A DNA stretch of 64,000 nucleotides from Erinaceus europaeus (GCF_950295315.1 NW_026647351.1:1-64000), one strand, 5' to 3'; counted from the stretch's first letter, positions 1 through 12,827 are shown. Numbers and translations are program-made. The notes: generated by a model from the letters alone, not told the origin.

Positions 1-856
1 AATGGCTCAGTTATATTTTTAAAAAGATAGATTCTGAGAAAAATACTTTAGCTTGAGGTAGCAGGTGATTTTCAGTCACACACTGAATTGTGTTCATAAC
101 ATAATGTTATATATGTCTAAATATATGTATTATTTATTTTAACAACAAATGGGTTTGTACTGATATACATTCTTTTCACTACACATTGTCATTCTGCTTC
201 TATCCATTTGGAATACAGTCTATCTCATTCTCTGCAGTGGAAAGTATAAATGGAGTCTGGAGACTGCTCTACTATTTCTGTGAGAAATCCTGGTGTTTTC
301 TTTCTGCTTGAATAGTCAAAAGACATTCCCTGTGAAGATCTATAATGATTATTAAACTTCTTCAGTGGGGAATTAGCTTTTAATACAGAAATGCTAAACC
401 AGTGGTTTTAGCGAACATATTATTCTGATTACACCATGTAGTTGAAACAATGACAAAAATTTAAAATCTGAGTTATCCATCCTGCTATTACTCCGGTTAA
501 TATAATGAACAATAGCAGTTTAGATGGTAAGTTTTTTTTTCTCTTTCTTACATCTCCCTCCATGTACCATTGTATAGGATTAAATGTTAGATTCTTTTAA
601 AACTTTTTCACTGAATGTCTAGGACTGGTTCCAAATAGTCCTTAGGCTTCTTGGAGATAGAACCTCTTCACACTTTCAAAATATACTGTGGATTTTCAAA
701 AAGTGTTTGCTTTGTGGGTTATAGCTATGAATATTTTCCTCGTTAAAACTGAGGCTGAGATGTTAAAATACATACTTAAAACTGGCAGCAATAAGCCTCT
801 GCAAGTTGATAAATGTAATAATCAGACTTAAAAAAAACAAACCTGTAAGAAGGATA

Positions 857-858
<2 letters not shown>
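1..858. other. No recognised feature
   Basis: AT-rich DNA without a credible exon, repeat or RNA gene. In human the next gene past the ELOVL2 3' end is SYCP2L; I could not identify an exon of it. Confidence 0.4.

Positions 859-895
<37 letters not shown>
859..895. repeat. (AC)n microsatellite
   Basis: About 18 AC units directly before a SINE-A. Confidence 0.97.
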
Positions 896-898
<3 letters not shown>

Positions 899-1163
899 GT
901 TGCCTCTGAGGTTATCACTGGGACTCGGTGCTGGCACTGCTCCTGGTGGCCATTTTCCCCATTTTTAAAAAATTTGATAGGACAGAGAAATAGAGGGGGC
1001 AGAAGAAGGTGGAGAAGAAAAGAGAAAGATACCTGCAGACCTGCTTCACTGCTTGTGTGACCCTCTGCAGGTGGTGAGCTGGGAGAAGAACTGGGATCCT
1101 TGTGTGGGTCCTTGTGCTACGTACTATGTGCATTTAACCTGGTGCGTCACCACCCAGCCCCCT
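899..1163 (-). mobile_element. SINE-A, long-tail form
   Basis: Minus-strand copy carrying the long tail module (gaggttatcactgggactcgg) at its 3' end and the tRNA-like head at 1100-1163. Moderately diverged. Confidence 0.85.
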
Positions 1164-2189
1164 GCAGTATTGTTTTGTGTTTGGAAATCTCTCTAGTGTC
1201 TAAAATACTAGGTTTTGTCTAAAATCACCGGTTTCTGAGTTTAGTCATGATGTTACTGCATCAGGCAGCCTCTGGAAAACTCCAGTTTAAATCTAGGAGA
1301 GAATAAGATAATGAAAAATTAAGGAGTTGTACAATTGGCATTATTATCAAATGGTTTTAACTTCACAGAACCTTTCCAAGCTTAGTTTCCTTGAGAGAAG
1401 GGGTCTCCAGCTGCACTTTGAAAACTGCTGCTATATAAGGCACAGCTATAGTGAGCATGAGAGAAGATTGCACTCCTTAGTCTCCTGAAGTCTGGAGAAT
1501 TTACTCATTTTGACCAAACCGTAATATTCTTCAACTTGTACAAACTACACTGTAAGATGTTACTACTTGCACTCATACCCCTTGACAGCAGGCTCCTGTG
1601 TAAATTTAGGATTCCTCAAAGAGCAGCCATTCCTCCTAAGCACACATGAGGACTTCGAATTTGTTCTCCTTCAATGTTCAGAAAGGAGACACCACCGTGT
1701 GAGTTCTGATAAGCAGTTCTTTTAGCTGGTATGGGGTGTCTGTAGGGTTCCTGGCTCTGGAAGAAGTGCTTTAAGTGCTCTGAGACCTACTGGCTAATTG
1801 CTTTGATTGGGATCACACTGGTTTCCAATGTCCTTTTGTCATGTTTTCATATCATATCAGTGATGTTTTAACATTTGTGAGATGAGGAGATGGTTCCTAA
1901 GAACAGATTATTGGGAACAGTGCTTCAAGAAGGCAGGGCCTTGATGCTCTAAATGTAGACATGAAATTCCTCTTCATGTGTTGTGAGCTGTTGGTATTAA
2001 CAGATGACATATGAAGTCGAGCCAAGGGGAAATAGTCATCTCCCATGTTGGCATTGACCCTCATTGGTCAGCATCACATAATGAGAATATTGTCAGAGAA
2101 GGGTGTCAGAGTGGAGAAAAGGGCTAGAAAGTTGGATTAGGGAAGGGAGTAGCTCCCATTCTTATAAAAACAAATTTTGTGGCTAAGAT

Positions 2190-3130
2190 TAACTGTTTAC
2201 CTCCATCCATCTGCTCCAGGACCCATATGTAAATGCATATTTATGTTTAATGCCAGAGCCTGTGTAACCTCTAAGTTCCTATTGGCCTGAGCTTATAGCT
2301 TATGGTCACATCTGAGGAACATTGCAGACTGCACTCATTTCAGGACCATTTTTTTTTCAACTGGCAGGGTAGGATACCCCTAGCCTTACTTCAGAGACTG
2401 GGGTTATCCCTACCATCATTGCTTTATAGTAGAGTCAAGGTCCTAGGAGGGCCAACAAGATGCCGTTCCTTGTGGACACAACCAGTGGTGGTGGAGAGAG
2501 GGACCCTATAGAGGTCTAGGACCATCATCTGTGTATGGGAATCCAAGGATTCCCTAACTAGAACTCCAGATGATCAGATGGTGTGATATTGACCAAACAG
2601 GCCATTATTAAGTGAGCCAATCTCTTGCCCTTACCCAACTTTTGTAGTCCTTTCTTTATCTGATTATCTTAGATTTTCTCTCAGTTGTGTAGGTGTTTGT
2701 AGTTAGTATCATTTGTTGAGTCCAGCCAGAGTTAGGTTTGGGGGAAATCTGTCTTCTTTGGGCCTTTCTGCTAGGCTGTCCTGCTAATTTGGTTTAAATC
2801 CAATCAATTACAGAACTTATGATGCCTTCTCTAGGCACTTCAACCATTACTAAGCACTTTGACTTTGAGTTATATGATTGCCCCTTGCTTATAGATACGT
2901 GTACAACTGTATCCATTGCCCTAAACCCTAGCCTAATCTGGTATCTGTTACTTAGTTAAATAACGTGCCATCTAACTTGGATCTAGGTAGTTCCATGTGT
3001 TAGGAAAGGTCTCACCAGATTTGAAGAGTTGTGAGGTTGACTTCTCAGGCTGGTATCTCTGGTTACAGTCCACAGTAGGATTTCAATAGCAGCATAATGC
3101 AGCCACCCCAGTATTTTCCTCTATACTTCG
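2190..3130 (-). mobile_element. L1-R 3' UTR fragment, old
   Basis: Reverse complement resembles the 57.6-58.8 kb copy segment by segment, for example ccattattaagtgagccaatctcttgccctta here against taagggcaagagactgcctc there, and the accaccactggtc module. Divergence is visibly greater than in the copies with intact target duplications. Confidence 0.7.
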
Positions 3131-3823
3131 CAGTAATGGTTAAGTAATGATTAATGATTAAGAATGATTCTTTCAGATTTGGGTCACTCTACTCCTCAGT
3201 AAAGATAAGTAATTGATCTACATTAAGAACTGTGTGAATATGGAGTTACACACAGACGTGTGCTTTTTAAAAAAAAACCCAGAAAAAAGACAATAGTTAT
3301 AAGTTCACTAGGTGCTTTGAGGGAGCCTCTTGAGAGCTTTGGCAGGACGGATACAGTGCAGCACTTTCAGACAGGTTGGTTGTAGGAGGTTGTTTTGAAG
3401 AGGTGACATTTGAGAGGAAGCAAGAGTTAAACACAGCATGGTTGGGCACAGCAGGGCTAACCTCTGAGAAACTGAAAGCTTGTGGGTCACAGTAATGTTG
3501 GAGAGCAGTTATGTGAAGAATTTCAATGTATACACTCGAAAATAGGATTAGTGAGGAGTAAAAGAAGCTTGCCTGTACTGTTGGTGGGGAGTATAAATTG
3601 TGCAGCCTCTATGGAAAACAACATGGAAGGTCCTCAAAAAAACTATAAACTAGTCTACCAGTTTCACTCTTAGGTATCTGAAGAATACAAAAACACTAAA
3701 CTAAAAACAAAAAAAGAAAAAAGAAAATGCTTTCTTATGTGTATGGTAGTGCTAGTTGCACTAGCTAAGATACAGAAACAATTGAAATGCCTAGTAAAGA
3801 GGATCTTTAACTCTCTCAATTGT

Positions 3824-3846
3824 AAAAAAAAAAAAAAAAAAAAAAA
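3824..3846. repeat. Poly(A) run
   Basis: About 23 consecutive A inside the L1 remnant. Confidence 0.9.
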
Positions 3847-3869
3847 CCTTCCTTTTGTAATATGGATAT

Positions 3870-4103
3870 GTATATTTTAATTTTTTCTTTAATATTTATC
3901 TTCTTTTTGTTGCTCTTGTTGTTTTTTGTTATTATAGTTATTATTGTTGTTATTGATGTTGTTGTTGTTGGATAGGAAAGAGAGAAATGGAGAGAGGAGG
4001 GGAAGACAAAGTGGGCGAGAAAGACACCTGCAGACCTACTTCACCGCTGGTGAAGCGACCCTCCTGCAGGTGGGGAGCCTTATGCCAGTCATTTGCACCA
4101 CAT
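3870..4103 (-). mobile_element. SINE-A, internally deleted
   Basis: Flanked by gtaatatggatat at 3857-3869 and 4104-4116. The B-box region and head are partly lost (gggagccttatgccagtc). Confidence 0.88.
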
Positions 4104-4894
4104 GTAATATGGATATAATTGGAGAGAAGTCATGCTAATTGAAATAAATCAGGAGACATATACAGGATTTCATTCACATGTTCTGGAGAAAAACAGACCC
4201 GGGTTAAACAAACCCTTCAGCTCCGATCACATAATAGCTTGTTCAAGGATAAAGAGGACCTGGTGAGCTGTGGTGGAATGATATTGATACTTTGGTGGTG
4301 GACCTGGTGTGCTATAATATATTTGAAGAGGTACAATCTATACTCCTAAAACACTCTGTTTTCTAAATGCCAGTTGTCACTTGATGGAGACGAGGAAATA
4401 AACCTTCCTAAATGATTACTAATTCCATCACGAGGGTTCCACTTTCATGACCTCATATAACTCCTGATTACCTCCCAAAGACTCCACTTGTTAATACTAT
4501 CACGGGGAATGAGGGGATAGTCTCAGCATAGGAATCTGGAGAGAGAATCAGTCAATGACATAGGTCAGTGGGCTTATAGTCTCAGGAGGAGCAAAAGTTG
4601 TAATAGCCGCTGCAAGAGAATGTGAAGCTCTTTTCTCCAAAAAAAAAAGGGGGTGGGGGCAACAAACTAGCCTGTTGTGTTAGACTGTTAAGAGGTGATA
4701 TGATATGTAATGCCTTCAAAGTGATACAGGTTTAAGACATTCTGGAGGGTGATTTTTTTTTTGTTGTTGTTGTTGTTGTAGGCAGTTTCACAGCACACAG
4801 ATGAACACAGTCCATGTAAGATGCAGCTTCACTGGCCAGGCTAGGGATGTAGCTTTATAAGAAAGAAGTGTAATTCTTCCTTTTTTTTTTGTTT

Positions 4895-5045
4895 TTTTAA
4901 AGGATGTATTCATTTTGAAGTAGAGAAAGAAACTGGAGCGCTGCTCACCTCTGACATAGGTGGTATCAGAGATTGAACCTGCAGTCTCTGGAGCCCTATG
5001 CATGCAAGATTGTGCTCTCAACAGACTGAACTATCTCCCTGCCTC
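4895..5045 (-). mobile_element. Old SINE, related to SINE-D
   Basis: ggtggtatcagagattgaacctgcagtctctgg resembles the SINE-D B-box region, followed by a degenerate head (actgaactatctccctgcc). Confidence 0.55.
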
Positions 5046-6338
5046 TGGAAGTGACACTTTTATTTGCCCACTGATTTCTGAGCCCTCGAGAGGAGATGGT
5101 ACAAAAGGATGAATTAATCTCCTCCCCTTTCTACTAGTTTGAACCACTGAAAGAATATAAGGACTTGGATACACATGGGACCTTAGTGCTCTGCACATAG
5201 TCACTGTGCTTCACTCCAGATGGAATTCTGGAGAACTGCTAGGTTGGACTATTATAGATTATATTGGACATTTGCAATTCTGCTATTGTTCCTTTGTTCA
5301 TCAAAGTTAACCTTTTGTATTTACATGTAACCAGACAATAGGAATCTCAGGATGTTAGCAACTTGGAATAGCGTTGCTAGTTAAAAAAAAAATCCATTAA
5401 AAGTAAACTTGGTGTTCTTAATGAATGTCTTTAAGTTTTGCCTGGGGTGGTAGTGAGGGGAAATCTCAGAGGCATCTGCACTATTACTTTATTTTCTTGA
5501 AGTAGAGTTTAATTTGAATGTGATAAAAAAAAAAGCTTCCAAGAAAATGGGGCTGTATTTTGAAATACTTAATACTTCATTTGATTTGCAAATAGTCTAG
5601 TCTCTCCAGCTCCTTAACAAAGCTTCCAAATGTAACAGGAGAAACTATCCCATCATGTGAAACTTTCTAAATGCTTTAGTGAATTCTGTGTGTGTGTGAG
5701 AGAAACTGCATAGATAGGTGAGTGTTTGGATTCACTGTTAGAAAAATGAATCCCGTATCATTTAAGGTGTTCTGCAAAGTAACTTTGATCACTCCTGAAT
5801 AAAAGAAGAGATTGTGGGCTACAGATTACTCATTATTTAATGTATCATAGTAATTTATTTTACATAGATTAGTTATAGTTTAATCTGCCTAAAAGCAAGG
5901 CTTGCACTCCCACCTCATATGTTTTACTGTAGAATCTTTAAATCAGCCAGGATTTAGCATGTTTTGTGAACTTGTAGTCCTCTGACTGTCCTTCCACTCT
6001 CCTAGTGTACAGGCATTCTTCTGAGGAGTGAGATAAAGCCTGATAGTGTTGCATTTATATGCTTCCCCCCGCCCGTCCCTTTTGTCTGGCAACTAAACTT
6101 ATATTTTCCCTTCCCCTTTACTTTTGATAATTTTACAATGCCATGCTTTGGTGTAGGTAGTTTTAAACACAGGAATTTTGAGTATATTCAAATTCAAATT
6201 TGAGTATATTCTTTGGGAGCATCTGTGGTTTGACCATTTATAAGATTTGGAAAATTTACAGGTATGTCCCTGAATCTTTCCTTTCACCATTCCTATTACC
6301 TTAATATTTATTTTCTAGTTGAGTCTAATGTTTTTCAT
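5046..6338. other. No recognised feature
   Basis: Unique-looking AT-rich intergenic DNA; a short (TG)n at 5689. Confidence 0.4.
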
Positions 6339-6450
6339 AGGGGGTACATAATATAAGGTTTATGCAGAGAGTCTATGCCTGAGGCTCCAAAGTCCCAGGT
6401 TTAATCCCTTCCACCACCATTAGCCAGAGCTGAGCAGTTCTCTGGGGGGA
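6339..6450 (+). mobile_element. SINE-D
   Basis: ggtttatgcagagagtctatgcc, then gaggctccaaagtcccagg and a GGTTTAATCCC B box, ending gagctgagcagttctctgg. Confidence 0.75.
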
Positions 6451-6509
6451 AAGGTTTTTCATGGAGTCGCTACATTTTCCCCCAAACCTTATTTCTCCAA
6501 TTTAAAAAT

Positions 6510-6860
6510 GATTTGAGGGGGCCAGGTGGTGGAACACCTAGTCGAGCACACATGTTACAATGTACAAGGACCTAGATTCTAGCCCCTGGTTCCTACTTGA
6601 AGGAGGAAAGCTTTGTGAAGCTGTGCTGCAGGTCTCTCTCTCTTTAAAATCTTGTTTATTTTACCAGAGCACTGCTCAGTTGTAGTTTATGGTGGTTCTG
6701 GGGATTGAACCTGGGACTTTGGTGCCTCAGGCATGAAAGGCTCTTTGGTGTTGTCTCCCCTGCCTGTGCAGGTGTCTCTCTGTTGCCCTCTCTATCTGCC
6801 CCCTCCCTCTTGATTTCTGGATGTTTCTAATAGAGATAATTAAAAAAAATAAAAAGCAGA
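6510..6860 (+). mobile_element. SINE-B, interrupted by SINE-D
   Basis: Head gggggccaggtggtggaacacc at 6518 and tail cccctccctcttgatttctgg to attaaaaaaaataaa at 6850. A SINE-D in opposite orientation (about 6645-6772) splits it in the pyrimidine-rich part. Confidence 0.8.
6645..6772 (-). mobile_element. SINE-D nested in SINE-B
   Basis: accagagcactgctcagttg to gcctcaggcatgaaaggctc on the plus strand is the reverse complement of SINE-D. Confidence 0.75.
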
Positions 6861-6889
6861 AAAATTATGTAAAAACAATGATTTGAGCA

Positions 6890-6950
6890 GTTTTGGCCTT
6901 GAGCACTGTAATGTGCACTCAACCAGGTGCGCCACCACTTGGCCCCGGGT
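6890..6950 (-). mobile_element. SINE-B head fragment
   Basis: gcactgtaatgtgcactcaa then ccaggtgcgccaccacttgg is the head of SINE-B in reverse. Confidence 0.65.
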
Positions 6951-6983
6951 TGACAGTTTCTGGTGACATTGAATTTTATAATT

Positions 6984-7767
6984 ATTTTTTAATTTTTTAT
7001 TTATAAAAAGGAAACACTGACAAAAACCATAGGATAAGAGGGATACAATTCTCACCACCAGAACTCTGTATCCCATCCCCTCTCCTGATAGCTTTCCTAT
7101 TCTTTGTCCCTCTGGGAGTATGGACCAAGGGACATTATTGGGTGCAGAAAATGGAAAGTCTGGCTTCTGTAATTGTTTCCCTGCTGAACATGGGCGTTGG
7201 CAGGTCGATCCATACTCCGAGCCTCTCTCCTCTCTTTCCCTAGTGGGGCAGGGCTCTGGGGAAATGGGGCTCCAGGACACATTGGTGGGGTCGTCTGCTC
7301 AGGGAAGTCCAGTTGGTATCACGGTAGCATCTGGAACCTGGTGGCTGAAAGACGAGTTAACATATAAAGCCAAACAAATTGTTGACTAATCATGAACCTA
7401 AAGGCTGGAATCTTGCAGATGAAGATTTGGGGGTCTCCGTTTTGTAGATAGTAAACAGAATGTGAGCTCAGATCTACAGGGATGCAGAGGTCACATAGGC
7501 TCCTAGGCTGAATATGGGCCCGAGATCACATCAAATTGATGGAGTTTACAGTCAACAATATTTATACACCTTTCCCATATTTGGGAGCTATTCTTTTCCC
7601 TGATCCAGCTTTCTGGCCCTTTTTCCAGCCATGACATCATCTCCTCAGACTATAATTTGGGTCCACCTGCATATTAGATGTCAGGCTCAGGAAAAAAAAA
7701 ATTTGTATCATCATGGGCCCTTTGGAATATAACCAAAATAGGCCTACTAACTATGTACAAAACGGAG
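6984..7767 (-). mobile_element. L1-R 3' end
   Basis: Starts in reverse with the A-rich tail and terminal motif (gatacaattctcaccacc), then about 0.7 kb of L1-R 3' UTR. A 10-bp ttttataatt is found at both sides (6974-6983, 7768-7777). Open frames in it are repeat-derived. Confidence 0.82.
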
Positions 7768-8489
7768 TTTTATAATTTTTAGGACCACTCCATGGCAGGA
7801 CTTCACTAAAGGAAATATTCAGCATATCTATGACTTTTAATGATGAGTGAGCACTTAATTTGGAGACTGTTTTCTGTGTGGCCCTGCGTTAGCTCACCTG
7901 GAGGGTGTGGGGAGGGATCAGATATGGTCTTCATTGTAGAGAGGAAGGGGAGATACCCAGGTAACTGAAAATCTCAATGTTTACAAAAGTGCCACAAATT
8001 GTGTACACTGGATGATATTAAAATGAAAACAGAGGTTATTGGGTGGGGAGGGTAATCAGGGCTGTTTCCTTCAGGGAGTACCACTTGAGAGATTTTGGAG
8101 GGAGGAGAAGCGTTTCCTTTGATGAATGAAGAAAGAGGGACTAACATGAAGAAAGGAACAAGGAGAACAATGCATAAGTCGTTTTGAGGCCATGATACTA
8201 TGGAGTTAGTGGCAATTCAGTTTGGCTTAGGCTCAGGAAGAGGTGACTTTACTGCCTTAATCACAAGGACTTGACTCTGTAGGTGAGAATGAGCCTCTGA
8301 TGGCTCCATCAGGAACAATACAGTGAACACAGTGGTTTAGGCACATGAGCCTGGTAGTAGCGTGAAGACTGTATTCTTTGTAGCAGGCTAAACTACATTA
8401 AAAGCTCATTCATGGCAAGATACAGATTTGAGATTTTGCAGAACACCTCTTTGGGACGATCTACCAGAGAATCTTCAGCATTGCTTGTG

Positions 8490-8600
8490 CTGCAGATTCC
8501 TACTGAGTTCTTACTGTGTGCCAAGAGCTGTGCTTGGCACTAGGGGCTCACTGCCTGCCTCCTGGAGCTACAGTCTGATGGAGAGACAGTTACACAAAGA
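8490..8600 (+). mobile_element. L2 3' end remnant
   Basis: tactgagttcttactgtgtg then ccaagagctgtgcttggcac and ctacagtctgatggagagac follow the ancient L2 3' end consensus. Confidence 0.6.
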
Positions 8601-10124
8601 AACTCCGTCAACAACTTGAGGGCTGTGCCCTCTGAAGAGGTGAGAGGCTGGTGGCACAAGGTATATATGCATTTGGGCTTCATGAGGGAGACTGGACAAG
8701 AGATTTCCTGGGGTCAACAGGGAATTGAGGGGAATAACCCTACTCAACCCTAACCCTTTGTATCACCTCAGGGTCCATCCCCAGGCCTGGATCAAAGCTC
8801 ACTGTTTATTTTTTTGCTTTTAGCCTGAACATTGGCTATTGATGGTGCTGGAAAAACACTCTGGGATCTCTTGCATGTAAGTCCTGGATGCCTCCTCTCT
8901 ATCTCCAAAGCTCACTTTACTGGAACAGCCTACTCCATCTGTCCAGTACTCCTGTGTTCTTACCTGTCCTCCATGGTAGCTAGGCCCAAGATTTACTTCC
9001 ATTTACTTCCATTCATGTTCTTTCCACACTAGGTTGTCTCCTGCCTTTGTGCTTTAAAATATAAGCCATGGTATGAACACCCTGCCCACCAATTGACTTC
9101 TTCCTTACCCTTCGTTTCCCTTGACAGGAAGAAAGCTGTCCATACTTTTCAGGGTTCAAGGTCTTAACAGGCTTCCTTCAAAGCAGGATTTGTTCAAGGC
9201 CATCAGAAGACCATGGGCTATCTACCCACAATACCAGGCTAACTCATCACTGCTCTCTGAGTTCCACTGTGGCTGCATCCATGTGGGTTCAGGCTCATCT
9301 TCTCTTCCAGCCTCTGATCCCTAGACTGAAGCTGCCTCCTCTTTTTGATTGGAAACTTCTGGAATGTTTTATGATAGAACTGTCACATCTTAACACTGCC
9401 ATCTCTTCTGGACACACACTTCACTCAGTTCTTCTCTTAGTGAAACCCCACATGTGTTTCCAGGCTGCCCTTATTCTATTTCCTTGGTGAGGTCCTCCCC
9501 ATCCCCACTACCCTACCCCCCTGGGGTTAGGTCACAGTGAGCTAGTCCTTCTTTGGGCTTTATGAAGTAACCACACTCTTTTCTTACTCACAGGTGTGCT
9601 GGCTGTGGTCTTCCTGCTTTGCATGTATTTTTTCAAGCTGTGCTCACTTGTGCCTCAGCAGAAAGGAAAGATGACTTATTTGCACCTCAGGCAGCTCTCC
9701 TGGGGGTGGGGGGCTTCTACAAGATCTCAACACCCAAGGACCAGCGCATTTTGAGAATGAGACTGGGAGCCCTGTCATGTGGGAATGAAGTCACTCAAGA
9801 AAGGTAAGAGTTACTTGGGGTCTTGATCATTTACCAAGAAAGCATGTGATGATCCATCTTAGGCATCAGTCTCCTGGACTATGGTCTCTTGTTTGGTCAA
9901 AAACTATTCTAGCCATTTCTGCAAAGGTATTTATAGAGGGGATTAACATTTACACCAGCAGACCTTCTCAACAAAGTAGACTGCCCAACTAGTGGGTGGG
10001 CCTCATTCAATCAACTGAAGGTCTTAAGTGACTGAGGTTTTCTAGACAATTAGTGATGTCTCCAGTCATTGTTATCTTTTCTAGCACCAGGGCCTCACAC
10101 ATCTGCAATTTCACCATCAAGCCA
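8601..10124. other. No recognised feature, possible ancient repeat
   Basis: Slightly C/T-rich DNA with short open frames and no protein family signature; parts read like a very old L2-type repeat, but not well enough to call. Confidence 0.35.
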
Positions 10125-10288
10125 ACACGTTTTATCTTCTAAGTAACAGACAGAGATAGATGGAGATACACCAAAGCACTGAGTTCACCCAGGTACTGTG
10201 GCACTTCATATGGTGCTGGGATGCAAACTTTGGCCACATACTTATAAAGGCACATGCCTTCTAGAGTGGTCTCCCTGGGCCCCCCAGT
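10125..10288 (-). mobile_element. SINE-F, degenerate
   Basis: gtactgtggcacttcatatgg then tgctgggatgcaaactttgg and a pyrimidine-flanked end resemble two other diverged copies at 25.98 and 63.85 kb. Confidence 0.45.
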
Positions 10289-10389
10289 CTGTCATTTTTT
10301 TTTAAATCCAGGACTGTTTTGAGCAGCACAGTACTTTCCTACGCAACGTGTCACTGTCCACTTCCCCGCTAGGAAATGTCTATTAGCTC

Positions 10390-10740
10390 CTTAGAAGAGG
10401 CCAGTTTTCTTTACACAGGGCCTGGCACATGGGAAGCATTTTAAGAAATATTTATGAAAGGTGAGTCCTGTGGAATCTTGAGTGTAACCTCTGAACTTTT
10501 CCTTGAACAAAGCTCTCTCCTTGTCCATTTGGTGAACTCTTCACCTATCAAAACTTGCTTGGCAGCCATTGTCCCCTTTTGGAAAGTTTCCTCAGTGATC
10601 TATTCTTTTTATAACAAAAGACTCTTCCAACTACTTGAGCAGAGTCTGAACTCTTAAGGGCAGAATTCCATTTGGGTCACTGATGTGTCTCTAGCATGGT
10701 GCACAGCCTATGACAAAGCAGTTGAACATCTCTGGTTCCC
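10390..10740 (+). mobile_element. L2/MIR-like remnants
   Basis: cagggcctggcacatgggaagc and, later, gaactcttaagggcagaattcc with ctctagcatggtgcacagcc follow ancient mammalian consensus sequence, interrupted by unrecognised DNA. Confidence 0.5.
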
Positions 10741-10796
10741 AAGCCTGCAGGACTAAAACTAGATCTAAAAAATTTTTTAAAAAAGATTTAATTAAT

Positions 10797-11148
10797 TAAT
10801 TAATTATTCCTCCAGGGTTATTGCTGGGCTCGGTGTCTGCACCATGAATCCACCGCTCCTGGAGGCCATTTTTCCCCCTTTGTGTTGCCCTAGTTGTTGC
10901 AGCCTCATTGCGATTATTGCCATTGTTGACGTTGCTTTGTTGTTGGATAGGACAGAGAGAAATGGAGAGAGGAGGGGAAGACAGAGAGAGAGGGGGAGAG
11001 AAAGATAGACACCTGCAGACCTGCTTCACCACCTGTGAAGCGACTCCCCTGCAGGTGGGGAGCTGGGGGCTCGAACTGGGATCCTTACGCCGGTCCCTGA
11101 GCATTGCGCCACGTGCGCTTAACCCACTGCGCCACCGCCCGACCCCCA
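10797..11148 (-). mobile_element. SINE-A, long-tail form, nested in SINE-C
   Basis: Full-length with head ggttaagcgcacgtggcgc in reverse at 11110-11130 and the 57-bp tail module at 10809-10865. It sits in the A-rich tail of the SINE-C at 11149-11288. Confidence 0.9.
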
Positions 11149-11288
11149 AGATTTTATTTATTAATGAGAAACATAGGTGCAAAGAGAAAGAACCAGGCAT
11201 CACCCTGGTATATGTGCTGTCAGGAATTGAACTCAGGACCTCATGCTTGAGAGTCCTATGCTTTATCCACTGCGCCACCTCCCAGACC
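11149..11288 (-). mobile_element. SINE-C
   Basis: Reverse of the ggtctgggaggtggcgcag head. Including the nested SINE-A it is bracketed by actagatctaaaaa at 10758-10771 and 11289-11302. Confidence 0.9.
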
Positions 11289-11302
11289 ACTAGATCTAAA
11301 AA

Positions 11303-11726
11303 TTGTATACAATCATCCTGTAGGGGCTGTCATGTCATATGCTCTGAGATGACTGCATTGATAGATTGCTCAGTAAGAGGTAGATGTCGGGTTTACTTGC
11401 CCTCTGGGTGTTATTCCAGTGTTCCCTCAGTGCAATTTAGGAAGGACAAATGATCTCCAATCAATAGCTTTTATTCTCCCTCCACTCACTGCAGTTTTGT
11501 TTTACTGAGCTCAAGGATGTTCTGGCTGACTATAGTTAATTTGGGGCAGCACACACTACTTTTATACAAGTGACACATTCCTTAAACATCAGAATGTGGT
11601 TTGGTTCTGGTAATAACCACCACACACTGAACTTATATTTATATAAACTAAAAAATATTGTTTACCATGTATACATATTGTCTTAATTTGTTAAAATAGT
11701 CATTAGGCCTTGCCATAGGAACATAG

Positions 11727-11728
<2 letters not shown>
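11303..11728. other. No recognised feature
   Basis: AT-rich intergenic DNA with no open frame, repeat or RNA gene that I can support. Confidence 0.5.

Positions 11729-11774
<46 letters not shown>
11729..11774. repeat. (AT)n microsatellite
   Basis: 23 perfect AT units next to a SINE-A tail. Confidence 0.97.
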
Positions 11775-11778
<4 letters not shown>

Positions 11779-11785
11779 AATTTTA

Positions 11786-12033
11786 CTATTTTTTATTTTC
11801 CCTTTTGTTGCCCTTTTTTATTGTAGTTATTGTTGTTGTCATTGTTAGATAGGACAGAGAGAAATGGAGAGGAGGGGAAGATAGAGAGGGGTAGAAAAAG
11901 ATAAGACACCTGCAGACCTGCTTCACCGCTTGTGAAGCAACTTCCCTGCAGGTAGGGAGCTTGGGGGTTTGAACTGGGATCCTTGTGCTTTGCACCACCT
12001 GTGCTTTAACCCACTCCGCTACTGCCTGACTCC
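11786..12033 (-). mobile_element. SINE-A, short-tail form
   Basis: cccttttgttgcccttttttattg tail and reversed head ending gctactgcctgactcc. Confidence 0.88.
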
Positions 12034-12804
12034 AGGATTATCTTATTTTTAAGCGTGGATTTTTACCAAGTTGGTCCCTCTCTCACTGTTTAAAAGCCAT
12101 GATGGCATCTTGGGAGGTTCAAAGGAGATTCTTTAAGATGTGCAAATCCCCTCTGCACCTCAAACCATCACCCTCAGTGAGAAAATTTCTGTTCAGTGTC
12201 CACTCTCAATTCTATTTTCTTTTCCTATTCTCTTTCCCTCTCCTCCTACCTTCCCTTAATATATTTTTTGCCTATCCTTGTTACAATTCAGTAACTTAAG
12301 TAACATCATAAGCTTACTTCGAACAAATTTCTGTTACTTTCTTTTGGAATATTTTGTTCTCCTTAACGTCACACTGATACAGCCCCAGTCTGTGATCGAC
12401 CCATGACCTTGACCTAAGTCTCTCCAGGTTCACTGTGGCCAGGCCAGCACAGGTGTCCATGTCTCTCCTAGCAGAGCACTGCAGTACTGCTTTGGCTGCC
12501 AATCCACATTCCTCCTTTGCTTCATCTTCAGTGATTTGTTAGTCTTTGCTTATTTAACTGGCATTACATATATATATATATTTTTTTCTTGTGAATAACC
12601 ATTTTCTGAAGTAGTTTAACTTGGTATATGAGTGTTTTGCACAGGTAGTAACACTACATAAAAATCTACTTACCAAAATAACTGTCTAAAAAACTAGTTG
12701 CTAAAATACTACTTTATTAAGAAATTCCTGAGTAAGACATCATTTAGAATACCACACCATATGCTTTAACCCTGTTGAACCAAGTAAGACAAGTTACAAG
12801 ATGC
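12034..12804. other. Intergenic DNA downstream of ELOVL2, nothing recognised
   Basis: No exon, repeat or RNA gene recognised; a pyrimidine-rich stretch lies at 12200-12260 and a (TA)n run near 12570. Confidence 0.45.
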
Positions 12805-12821
12805 TGTAGTGTAAAAATCAA

Positions 12822-12827
12822 TTTATT
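12822..12827 (-). terminator. Candidate distal poly(A) signal of ELOVL2
   Basis: Minus-strand AATAAA followed within about 20 nt by a T-rich stretch (ttgatttttacac). It is positioned after the long conserved-looking tail of the gene and before repeat-dominated intergenic DNA. Confidence 0.5.

Larger units (their letters stand above)
3515..4195 (+). mobile_element. L1 ORF2 3' part, interrupted by SINE-A
   Basis: ctgttggtggggagtataaattgtgcagcc, then atggaaaacaacatggaagg, are typical late ORF2 sequence of mammalian L1; the reading frame is decayed. A SINE-A (3870-4103) splits it. Confidence 0.75.

Noticed and set aside
1..12800. Exons of the gene expected downstream of ELOVL2 (SYCP2L in human).
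   Set aside because: No open frame with splice sites could be matched; claiming exons would be guesswork.
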